The notes under the pieces: generated by a model | What the model was told of the DNA's origin: nothing | The model's input: the letters and a program-made list of their open reading frames with translations, nothing else | The model's database searches: none | Shown here: positions 57,422 through 64,000 of the stretch, piece by piece | How positions within the stretch are numbered: the stretch's first letter is position 1 | Layout of the letters: each line of letters begins with the position of its first letter | Program-made: the position numbers and the translations under genes | Source: UBA11865 sp041570195 | Lineage (GTDB): Bacteria; Chloroflexota; Anaerolineae; Promineifilales; Promineifilaceae | Direction: 5' to 3' | Assembly: GCA_041570195.1 (NCBI GenBank) | Contig: JBFFWQ010000016.1 | Span: 1 to 64,000 of the forward strand | Length of the DNA stretch: 64,000 nucleotides

Positions 57422-57787
57422 ATGGATAACCTGGGCAATCTCGGGCTGTGGGGCATGGTAATAATCATCAGCCTGGTCGGCGTCCTGACCAAGTTGGTCT
57501 ATTTCAAGATCGGCGAAGGGGGCAGAGACGCCATCTTAGAACACATTCCGAAGCTGGAACCAGAGCGCCTGGTCGAGATTGAAGGCAGATATGCGAGTGG
57601 CGGCTCTAGGATATTGCTGCTTTCGAGTATCCCGGCCATTGGTTCGGCAATTGCGGCCGCGGCCGGCTTATTGGAGACACCGCTGCTGACTTTCATCGTG
57701 CTTGTGCTCATCAGCAACCTGGTCCGTAACACCTTGGTGGTGTTCGTCTTCGGCCAAGGCATCAAGCTCATCACGGGCGGAGGCTGA
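57422..57787 (+). CDS. Hypothetical membrane protein
   Basis: A 121-residue protein with three likely membrane helices (LWGMVIIISLVGVLTKLVYF, ILLLSSIPAIGSAIAAAAGL, FIVLVLISNLVRNTLVVFVF) and a soluble loop with IPKLEPERLVEIEGRYA. The ERYA-GG-ILLLSSIP pattern recalls part of DedA/SNARE-associated (VTT) proteins (R-x3-G, then P), so it may be a short member of that group; I am not sure. Its stop is followed by a 383-nt gap. Confidence 0.6.
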   Translation: MDNLGNLGLWGMVIIISLVGVLTKLVYFKIGEGGRDAILEHIPKLEPERLVEIEGRYASGGSRILLLSSIPAIGSAIAAAAGLLETPLLTFIVLVLISNLVRNTLVVFVFGQGIKLITGGG

Positions 57788-58170
57788 CGTGAAGTACCGG
57801 GTCGCAAGAACGAACCCGACAGGAAAGCAGGCGGGCGGCGGTTGGGAGCCAATAGCTGAGCTCGTTATGATGTTAGCCAACTCCTGGCGCAGGTAGCGGA
57901 TGCACAAGCAACGGCGGAGACGATCGGCATGTCGGGTATAAAGGCCCTGGTTGGCGGCTGGCAGAGGCAACCGTTTCTCTTGCATCTGGCCGAGCCTGTT
58001 ATTGGCGCCGGTCATCTGCACCAGGTTCTCAAGGGCTGGGTCCGATCGACCCAGGCTCAGATGAAGGCAGGAGTCGAGGCGCCGGTGGTGGAAAATCGGC
58101 GATCTTGATATGACAGGAAAGCCTGGCCGTCCGCAGGGCTCCGGCTAGGAACAGAAGTAAGAGGTGAACT
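57788..58170 (+). other. Intergenic stretch with a weak 59-codon frame
   Basis: A + strand frame at 57929-58108 (MSGIKALVGGWQRQPFLLHL) is open but has no ribosome site or known family. I do not treat it as a gene. Nothing else is evident. Confidence 0.3.
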
Positions 58171-58362
58171 ATGTCTACGATGATACCCACCCCATTCTCG
58201 GCAGATCTGGAAGAAACCCAGTTTATGGATCATTACAGTGAAGTATCTAATACAGGCCAACGAATTATCATCGCCCTCGTGTTCCTGGCAATTCTGGCAC
58301 TGATCGTCGTCATGCGGGACATGCTAAAGACGGAAGGGCAAACCCATCAGCAAATGCCGTAG
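58171..58362 (+). CDS. Small single-pass membrane protein
   Basis: A 63-residue protein: acidic N-terminus (SADLEETQFMDHYSEVSNTG), one helix (RIIIALVFLAILALIVVM) and a short polar tail. Not recognised. AGAGGTG before the ATG supports translation. It precedes the AI-2E-type transporter by 108 nt. Confidence 0.65.
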   Translation: MSTMIPTPFSADLEETQFMDHYSEVSNTGQRIIIALVFLAILALIVVMRDMLKTEGQTHQQMP

Positions 58363-58470
58363 ACGCGAGTCTACAAACGTTCTGAAGCCAGCAGCGGCGA
58401 GGCCGTAATGTCGCAACGCCATATGTCTTTGTCAGCCATTGGCGTTGGCCGCCAGTAAGTGTAGGCTCAC

Positions 58471-59724
58471 ATGTCAGAAGAACCTGAAGTCATAGAAACA
58501 ACCACAGAAATCACAACGGAGATAGAGGAATCGCCGGCCTGGGATCGAGGCGTCAAGACACTGGTGGCGGTGAGCACCCTGGTGCTGGTCGTCGCCATTG
58601 CTGCACGCTTCACCGACCTGATTCTGCGCATAATCGCGGCCGGTATCATCGCCTATGTGCTGACGCCGGTGATCAATTTCATCGCCGAACGCTCGCCGTT
58701 GAGCCGCGGGGCTTCTATTGCGGTCACCTATCTGCTGGTGGTCGCATTGCTCGTCGGTTTCGGGGTGTTGCTCGGCGTCAGCACTTTTCAGCAGGTCACC
58801 AACCTGATCGACACTATTCCCACCCTGGTGGATGAAGTCGCCAATAGGATAACCTCGACCGATGTGATCCGAGTCGGTCCATTGGAATTTGACGTGGCCG
58901 CGCTTTGGGGGGCGATCGACTGGGCGGCGTTGGAGGACCAGATTATCGCCACGGTTGTGCCGGCGCTGAACCAGGGCGGCCGGACCGTAGTGGCCATCGT
59001 GGGCTCGACGGTGGAGGTGATCACGGTCATCTTCTTCACGGCCGTCATTTCTGTCTACCTGGCTTTCGAGGCCGGCCGGTTGGGCAGCCGGATAAGCAGC
59101 GCCGTCTATGAACCAGCTTACCGGCGTGATGCCGAACGGATCATCCGCGAGTTCGACCGGATCTGGCAAGCTTATTTGCGGGGTCAAATCGTGCTGGCGG
59201 TGATCATTTTCCTGGCCGTGTGGCTTTCGCTTTCATTTTTGGGGGTGCAAAACGCCTTTGGGCTCGGGGTGCTGTCTGGACTGCTGGAGTTCTTACCGGT
59301 CATAGGGCCGGTCGTCGGGACGATAGTTGCCGCGGCGGTGGCATTCTTGCAGCCCACCAACTACCTGGGTCTGGAACCGTGGCTGTTCGCCTTGTTGGTC
59401 ATCGGGGTGATGTTCCTCATCCAACAAATCGAGAACAATGTTTTGGTGCCGCGAATCGTGGGCAGGGCGCTGGATCTGCATCCGCTGGTCATCATCATCG
59501 GCGTCTTCATGGGCGCATCCCTGGCCGGGTTGATCGGCGCCATCCTGGCCGCTCCGGTCCTGGCCACGATCAAGCTTTTGGGGACTTACGCCTGGCGGAA
59601 GATGTTTGACTTGCAGCCATTTCCAGAGCCGGAACAAGAGCTTCGCGATCCTAGCAAAGTCTTGGTCGAACAGCCTTTGTCGCTGCTCGATCGCCTCAGA
59701 AGAAAGAAGCCAAGCAAAGAGTAG
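58471..59724 (+). CDS. AI-2E family (PerM/YdiK-type) membrane transporter
   Basis: A 417-residue inner-membrane protein with seven or eight helices: LVAVSTLVLVVAIAARFTDL at the start, the long periplasmic/cytosolic middle (DTIPTLVDEVANRITSTDVI), then FLPVIGPVVGTIVAAAVAFL and ALDLHPLVIIIGVFMGASLA, typical of the family. Named members export autoinducer-2 (TqsA) or act as Na+/H+ antiporters; the general substrate is uncertain. A short acidic N-terminal extension (SEEPEVIETTTEITTEIEES) precedes the first helix. Start has only a weak ribosome site. Confidence 0.9.
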   Translation: MSEEPEVIETTTEITTEIEESPAWDRGVKTLVAVSTLVLVVAIAARFTDLILRIIAAGIIAYVLTPVINFIAERSPLSRGASIAVTYLLVVALLVGFGVLLGVSTFQQVTNLIDTIPTLVDEVANRITSTDVIRVGPLEFDVAALWGAIDWAALEDQIIATVVPALNQGGRTVVAIVGSTVEVITVIFFTAVISVYLAFEAGRLGSRISSAVYEPAYRRDAERIIREFDRIWQAYLRGQIVLAVIIFLAVWLSLSFLGVQNAFGLGVLSGLLEFLPVIGPVVGTIVAAAVAFLQPTNYLGLEPWLFALLVIGVMFLIQQIENNVLVPRIVGRALDLHPLVIIIGVFMGASLAGLIGAILAAPVLATIKLLGTYAWRKMFDLQPFPEPEQELRDPSKVLVEQPLSLLDRLRRKKPSKE

Positions 59725-59741
59725 TACGGTGGGCCCGGCCG

Positions 59742-60173
59742 CTAAGCATTGTGCGGCTGGACGATAGCTATTTGGTCGCCGACCTGTATCGTTCCGCCAA
59801 GCAGCACCCGGCACAGCGTGCCCCGGCGGCCGTCCATCTCGCCCCGAAGGCCCGGCCGAATGTCGTCGATCAGTTGGCACGGGGCGCAGTCACCGGTTAC
59901 TTCCAGCAAGGCATCGCCCGCTTGAATCTGGGTGCCGGCCGGTTGGCCCGCCAGAGCGATATCGCCGACGGTCAGGTTTTCGCGCACCTGGCCCGGCGTC
60001 AGGTCGAAGTGCTGCAGCGTCTCGCGCTCGATGATCAGCACCTGGCGCTTTCTACGGCCGAAGCTGGCATCGCCAATCAGGCCTTGCCCGGACTCGGCCT
60101 CGGCGGCCTCGACCGGCCGCATAGGTTGACCATGGCCAGGCTTAATGTACAGGTTGTGGATCCGTCCAGTCAT
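59742..60173 (-). CDS. MOSC domain protein
   Basis: A 143-residue MOSC-domain protein, the fold of molybdenum-cofactor sulfurase C-termini, which handles sulfur on a conserved cysteine. The core is RQVLIIERETLQHFDLTPGQ, REN-LTVGDIALAGQPAG, and GDCAPCQLIDDIRPGLRGEM with the likely catalytic cysteine in the GDCAPC segment. Stand-alone MOSC proteins may act on molybdenum cofactor or N-hydroxylated compounds. The ATG at 60173 has GAGGTAC before it. It converges with the AI-2E transporter gene. Confidence 0.87.
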   Translation of the reverse strand: MTGRIHNLYIKPGHGQPMRPVEAAEAESGQGLIGDASFGRRKRQVLIIERETLQHFDLTPGQVRENLTVGDIALAGQPAGTQIQAGDALLEVTGDCAPCQLIDDIRPGLRGEMDGRRGTLCRVLLGGTIQVGDQIAIVQPHNA

Positions 60174-60308
60174 TGGTAGTACCTCGTGTGAATGACATTA
60201 AAGGGACACGTAATGAGGGGCAGGTGGCAAGGGGTAAGTGGTCATAACGGGCATACTGCGCAGTTCCCAGAGATAGGCTTTTTCGGAGAGTATGAATCGG
60301 CAAGGCGA

Positions 60309-61205
60309 TCAAGAGGCCGAGAGTTTGAAAATATGTACCGATTGGTCCTTTTTGCGGCAACGCTTCTGGAAGCCGAAGACGGACCCGCTGCGATCGGAGA
60401 CAGCCACAAACGTATCGTCTGACAGCCAGGAAATGCCGTCGATGGCACAATAGGCCAGCTTCCCCTTCTTACTGAGCGGAAAACGATAAACGGCGCCATC
60501 GTCGACAACGGCCCATGTATCTTTCCGCAACGCACCTATCCATAAAGCCGATGACTCCCTGGAGACGACCGCGATCTGGTCTCCATTTAGGGCCAGGCTG
60601 GAGTAGTTTTCGAAAGGCAGCCCGGCCGGTAGCTCAATCATATCCGTGCGGGCCCATTTTCCTTTTTCTTTTTGGAAGAGTTGAATCCGGCCGCCGCCCG
60701 GCCGCCGCCCTCGACGACCGCCATGACACAAGTTACCCTCACACAGGCCGAGCAGATACAGGCGGTCATTTCGCCGGATGCAAGCGATCCCTTCCATCCC
60801 CTTGTGCTTGCCTTGCAGGGCAAATTCAAGGCGGCTCTCTTCAATGAAATGCAGCTGAGCGTCGTAGGAGGTTACCTTGGGCATGTAGGTCCCGTCGGGC
60901 TGTTTAACCGCCTCGGTGATGATCAAAAAGCGCTGCAGGTCGGCATCGTAGGTGATGTCTTCCCTTCCTATGTCGTCGTCGGGATTGCGGCGAAGGGCGT
61001 TGGCCGGATCGTCGGCCGAGAGTGACGCGCCAAAGCGGGCGATATGGGCCGAATCCTCGAAAGTAACGTAGAAGTCGCCGTCCATGACGCAAATGCCGCT
61101 GGCATCGATGGTGTCTTCCTCGCTGCTGCCCGACAGCAGTTTGTAGATTTTCTGTTCGTTGACTAACTCCAGGAACGGAGCATTTGATAACGATAGCTCA
61201 GTCAT
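60309..61205 (-). CDS. DUF3616-like beta-propeller protein
   Basis: A 298-residue soluble protein with repeated four-strand blades (GICVMDGDFYVTFEDSAHIA, GMEGIACIRRNDRLYLLGLC, YSSLALNGDQIAVVSRESSA, AIDGISWLSDDTFVAVSDRS), matching DUF3616/SdiA-regulated-type proteins, which are probably beta-propellers with a phosphatase-like relation. Function unknown. The ATG at 61205 has CGAGGAAG before it; a longer frame of 37 codons upstream is likely non-coding. No signal peptide is seen. The tandem array at 61317-61424 lies just upstream. Confidence 0.72.
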   Translation of the reverse strand: MTELSLSNAPFLELVNEQKIYKLLSGSSEEDTIDASGICVMDGDFYVTFEDSAHIARFGASLSADDPANALRRNPDDDIGREDITYDADLQRFLIITEAVKQPDGTYMPKVTSYDAQLHFIEESRLEFALQGKHKGMEGIACIRRNDRLYLLGLCEGNLCHGGRRGRRPGGGRIQLFQKEKGKWARTDMIELPAGLPFENYSSLALNGDQIAVVSRESSALWIGALRKDTWAVVDDGAVYRFPLSKKGKLAYCAIDGISWLSDDTFVAVSDRSGSVFGFQKRCRKKDQSVHIFKLSAS

Positions 61206-61316
61206 GTGATCTTCCTCGATGTGTATCTGATTTGAATGACAACGCAGTATATGCCAACTTGACCGGGAACTCAAGATTTCCAGCGGCCGCGGATTGACAT
61301 CGAGCGCGCTATTCAT

Positions 61317-61424
61317 TACCCTATTTCATAGGCTTACCCTATTTCATAGGCTTACCCTATTTCATAGGCTTAACCTTTTTCATAGGCTTACCCTATTTCA
61401 TAGGCTTACCCTATTTCATAGGCT
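61317..61424. repeat. Six 18-bp tandem hairpin units
   Basis: Units TACCCTATTTCATAGGCT at 61317, 61335, 61353, 61389 and 61407, with one variant (TAACCTTTTTCATAGGCT) at 61371. Each holds CCTAT-TTC-ATAGG, a 5-bp stem with a 3-nt loop. It lies in the 477-nt gap between the divergent DUF3616 and AMMECR1 genes, together with a GCGGGATGGCATCCCGC palindrome (about 61498). Confidence 0.9.
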
Positions 61425-61682
61425 TATCCTACTCTCTAGACGGTCGGCGTAGGACCAGAAACCTGGACATGTAGGCGTTCTGCAGCAGCTTCGTTGCGCG
61501 GGATGGCATCCCGCATCGGTTTGCCAAATCGGGCTACGGGGACGGCGACCAGCGGAACTCATTTGCTGCAGCGAGAATGACTATTGTCTCGCAAATAACC
61601 TGGTAGCCTAGGCTTGTGGTCTGGGCTTATGGCCTGGGTCACCGGCCCAATGGAGAAGCGGCAGAATTCGGGAGGCAACAGC

Positions 61683-62327
61683 ATGAGCTGGGACGATTCG
61701 ACCGAGCATGAAGGAAAGGTTCTTAATATCGAAGCGGACCAGCCGACCGAGCAGCAACAGACGCTCATGTTGCAGTTGGCCCGGCAGGCAATCACCGTGT
61801 TCTTGGAAGAGGGCCAGGTGCCGCACAGCGAACCAGACGAACCGTTCCTGGCTCTCCGGGCTGGCGTTTTTGTCACGTTGCGCGAGCAACAACATCAACG
61901 ACAATCCGGAACTGGAATTGGCGGGCCTGGTCTGCTGCGAGGCTGTATTGGGCATATGCAGCCAGATCGGCCGCTCTACCAAGTAGTGCCGGATATGGCA
62001 ATCCAAGCAGCGACGGCCGATCCACGCTTTCCGCCCATGAACTCCGCGGAAGTCGTTGGCGTGACGATAGAGATCGCCATCTTATCGCCCATTCGGCCGG
62101 TGGAGAGTCGGGATGAGATCCAGATCGGCGAGCATGGCCTGGTGCTTGCCGGCGAGTGGCAGAGAGCGCTGCTGCTGCCCAAGTCGCCGGTGATCTATGG
62201 CTGGGACCTGGATCAATACCTGGCCAACCTGCATAAAAAGGCCGGTCTGCCGATCGGTTATTGGCCGGGCAAAGGAAAGCTCTATGCTTTCACTTCCTTC
62301 GATTTTGGCGAACAAGGCCAGCGTTAA
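61683..62327 (+). CDS. AMMECR1-domain protein
   Basis: A 214-residue protein of the AMMECR1 family (AmmeMemoRadiSam system protein A). The signature LRGCIGHMQPDRPLYQVVPD is followed by AIQAATADPRFPPMNSAE and IEIAILSPIRPVESRDEIQI, and GYWPGKGKLYAFTSF ends it. In many prokaryotes it accompanies a MEMO protein and a radical SAM enzyme; neither is encoded here, and its function is unknown. The ATG at 61683 has GGGAGG before it. Its stop codon overlaps the stop of the convergent gene within TTAA. Confidence 0.87.
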   Translation: MSWDDSTEHEGKVLNIEADQPTEQQQTLMLQLARQAITVFLEEGQVPHSEPDEPFLALRAGVFVTLREQQHQRQSGTGIGGPGLLRGCIGHMQPDRPLYQVVPDMAIQAATADPRFPPMNSAEVVGVTIEIAILSPIRPVESRDEIQIGEHGLVLAGEWQRALLLPKSPVIYGWDLDQYLANLHKKAGLPIGYWPGKGKLYAFTSFDFGEQGQR

Positions 62328-63103
62328 AGCACCTGGTCCAGACAGGCCAGCCAGAAAGCGGCATAGTGCTCCCAGAAGACGAAGTTGCAACCCCAATGAG
62401 GCGCCGGATCGGACGTGTAGGCCAGGGTTCGGCCGCGGCCGAAGGCGCCAACGGCAACCAGGGGATGGTCTGTCCCCTTGACCCGCAACAGCACCGGGCA
62501 CGATTCCCGGGGTCTGGTCATGTTGTAGCCTAAAATAGGCGGAAAATCGGCCAGGGAGATGTCGGGCGGGAAGTCGCGACCGGCCGGCGTCCTCTCGGCA
62601 GTGAAGCCTTCAGTGCTCTCGACAAGATCTTCGAATTCGAGGCAGCGGACAGGCAGGATCTCGCGCAGGCGAGTACGATTCCAGCCACCCTTACCCATCT
62701 CGCCGCTGAATGACAGCCAGCCACCCAGGAACATGACGGCCTTACCCGCTTCTACGGCTTCTACCGTCAGGCGAATACGGTCAGGAAAGGTCAAGATAGC
62801 CTGGCCGAATTTCTGACGGTCGAAGAAGCTCGGCGCCAGCTGGAAATTCTTGGCCTCGACGTCGCTGAAGACAATCACGTCGTTCTCGTCCAGAATCTGT
62901 TCGTATCGGCCAGGAGGAAGTTTGTAGAAATCCCAGGTGGGCACCGATGAAACGCGGTGCTGGCCAGTTGACTCGAGAGCGTCTTTAAGCCAGTGGCCGT
63001 AGTTATATAGCTCCAGGCCCTTGTAGGCGTAGTTAAAAGGAGTTTCGGCAAAAACCGGCCCGCACATGACGGCCCAATCGCCGACGTAATAGATATTGGC
63101 CAT
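62324..63103 (-). CDS. Glutamine-amidotransferase-like protein (GATase1-like)
   Basis: A 259-residue protein of the class I GATase-like superfamily (the PF07090 / STM3548 type). It has an N-terminal Rossmann start (MANIYYVGDWAV), DVIVFSDVEAKNFQ, a glycine-rich turn in GKAVMFLGGWLSFSG and RTLAYTSDPAPHWG near the C-terminus. The canonical GATase nucleophile cysteine is absent where FLGGWLSF occurs, as in other members of this subgroup, so it is probably not a true amidotransferase. AGGAAA precedes the ATG. It shares a TTAA stop overlap with the AMMECR1 gene. Confidence 0.8.
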   Translation of the reverse strand: MANIYYVGDWAVMCGPVFAETPFNYAYKGLELYNYGHWLKDALESTGQHRVSSVPTWDFYKLPPGRYEQILDENDVIVFSDVEAKNFQLAPSFFDRQKFGQAILTFPDRIRLTVEAVEAGKAVMFLGGWLSFSGEMGKGGWNRTRLREILPVRCLEFEDLVESTEGFTAERTPAGRDFPPDISLADFPPILGYNMTRPRESCPVLLRVKGTDHPLVAVGAFGRGRTLAYTSDPAPHWGCNFVFWEHYAAFWLACLDQVL

Positions 63104-63142
63104 CGAGTTTTCCTTTAGGAAATAGTTATGATGTAAGCAATC

Positions 63143-63168
63143 GGCTTTCAGCCTTCAGCCGTCAGCAA
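63143..63168. repeat. AGC-rich dispersed repeat
   Basis: CGGCTTTCAGCCTTCAGCCG followed by TCAGCA, directly upstream of the GATase-like gene and at the end of the GNAT gene, whose last codons (FEYCC) and stop overlap it. A second unit lies at 63681-63696. Confidence 0.55.
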
Positions 63169-63659
63169 CAGTATTCGAATATGTTTTTGCCGACTTTGAT
63201 TTGCTGCAGAGGCCCTTCGCCGGAACGCGGTTTGCGAAGTTCGACAAGACTCAGAACAAGATAGCCACGTTTACGCAGGAAAGCGATGTAGCGGTCATTA
63301 TTGGGGTGAACCCAGTTAGAAATCGGTTCGTCGTCCAGTTCCAGAGCCAGGTTCTCGGCCCGGTCGTAGAGCAAGTTGCCGACGCCCTGGCGGCGGTGCA
63401 CGGGCAAAACAAATAAGGCTTCGATCGAGACCCGACCGGCCATAATATGGCAAACCATGAAGGCCGCCAGAGAGCCGTCTTCAGACTCGGCTACAAAGAC
63501 CTGGTATTCAGGTAGCCGATAGCGAACGATCTTTCGCTCGGCGGCGGGCAAGTCTGGCGGTGGTGCGCTTCCGCGAAATCGAGACATAGTTATCCAAAAC
63601 TCGGCCATGAGCTGGATCAAGCTATCGTGGTCCTCGAGATCGGCCGGTCTAATATTCAT
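63162..63659 (-). CDS. GNAT-family N-acetyltransferase
   Basis: A 165-residue acetyltransferase. IEALFVLPVHRRQGVGNLLYD is the acetyl-CoA site (RRQGVG), FLRKRGYLVLSLVELRKP the C-terminal strand pair. Substrate unknown; it may modify an amine or protein N-terminus. The ATG at 63659 has TAGGAG eight bases before. The last residues (FEYCC) and stop overlap an AGC-type repeat, as seen for several genes in the window. Confidence 0.85.
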   Translation of the reverse strand: MNIRPADLEDHDSLIQLMAEFWITMSRFRGSAPPPDLPAAERKIVRYRLPEYQVFVAESEDGSLAAFMVCHIMAGRVSIEALFVLPVHRRQGVGNLLYDRAENLALELDDEPISNWVHPNNDRYIAFLRKRGYLVLSLVELRKPRSGEGPLQQIKVGKNIFEYCC

Positions 63660-64000
63660 CGATAACTCCTATAGAAAAACGGCCTTCAGCTTTCAGTATA
63701 GCAACTTCCAGCGGCTGCCGATTCTTAGAATAGATGACGGGACTACTTCGCATGTGGACTGTTTGCATGAGCGATTAAGTCTTGATTGCCCAAAAATAGC
63801 TTGGGGAAATAGATCATACGGGTCAAATAATGATCGAGTTTGGGCCACGGTTGAATTCAGTCATGGTAACGCTCGGTTAGCGGAGGTAAAGCGGCGTGCG
63901 CCAACTCATTGGATATCGATAAAATGATAAAGATGACTGTAATGCAAAGGCTCTCGGATGCGCATAGTATGCGTCATGTTACGTAGGCTGGCAAGGTGAC
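63660..64000. other. Window-end intergenic DNA
   Basis: No supported gene. It starts with an AGC-type repeat (63681-63696) and then has lower-GC sequence; a 106-codon open frame crossing from the GNAT gene antisense has no ribosome site or coding character. A gene may begin beyond the right edge. Confidence 0.35.

Noticed and set aside
61683..62327. Complete AmmeMemoRadiSam system
   Set aside because: Only the AMMECR1 part is encoded; the MEMO and radical SAM partners are absent in the window.

Overview
The window is a gene-dense, moderately GC-rich bacterial chromosome segment. I see no rRNA, tRNA, CRISPR array, phage or insertion sequence. The gene content points to a filamentous Chloroflexota (Anaerolineae or Caldilineae-like): a cyclase-ATPase-TPR giant, two UbiB/AarF kinases, an SH3-bearing kinase-like protein, PKD and META surface proteins, and several PRC/DUF1269 proteins. 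That taxonomic call is inference from protein style, not from a marker gene.

Left part (1-19500). An aldonolactone-oxidase-like flavoprotein is followed by a four-gene signalling cluster on the + strand: a UBP-type zinc finger, a class III nucleotide cyclase with AAA and TPR modules, a receiver-glutaredoxin-like-thioredoxin-reductase-like fusion with no active-site cysteines, and a histidine kinase carrying a cyclic-nucleotide-binding domain. Together they could form a closed circuit: cyclase makes cNMP, the kinase senses it, the receiver flavoprotein responds. After that come a SIS-domain protein, a DDAH-type hydrolase, dodecin, oligoendopeptidase F, a ParB-like/universal-stress fusion, a histidine phosphatase and a UroD/MtaA-type methyltransferase. 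Gene relics lie between them: a glycosyltransferase stub, a MacA-MacB deletion fusion and an amber-interrupted ORF.

Middle part (20000-43400) is almost entirely on the minus strand and is rich in membrane and stress functions: TerB, a P2A-type Ca2+-ATPase with UbiB and a holin-like protein in one operon, HdeD-like DUF308, DUF1269, a predicted pseudokinase with SH3, a second holin-like protein, an SLC13 permease, an acidic alanine-rich protein, and a natural purine nucleoside phosphorylase-deoxyribose-phosphate aldolase fusion. It closes with a tight five-gene operon: UbiB, RDD membrane protein, pentameric ligand-gated ion channel with two extra N-terminal domains, membrane-anchored bPH2-AlbA_2 protein, and glycogen debranching enzyme GlgX.

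Right part (43400-64000) has large exported proteins (M64 peptidase with PKD domains, seven-META-domain lipoprotein, ExeM-like nuclease), then a + strand stress/membrane cluster (three genes with DUF1269 domains, one fused to PRC barrels, small membrane proteins, AI-2E family transporter), and finally MOSC, DUF3616-like, AMMECR1, a glutamine-amidotransferase-like protein and GNAT.

Intergenic DNA is unusually structured. It contains arrays of short tandem hairpins (15-18 bp units, and a roughly 30-bp-spaced GNRA-loop array), two dispersed repeat families that often sit directly on stop codons, a 63-nt hairpin element with a constant loop length, and many perfect palindromes.
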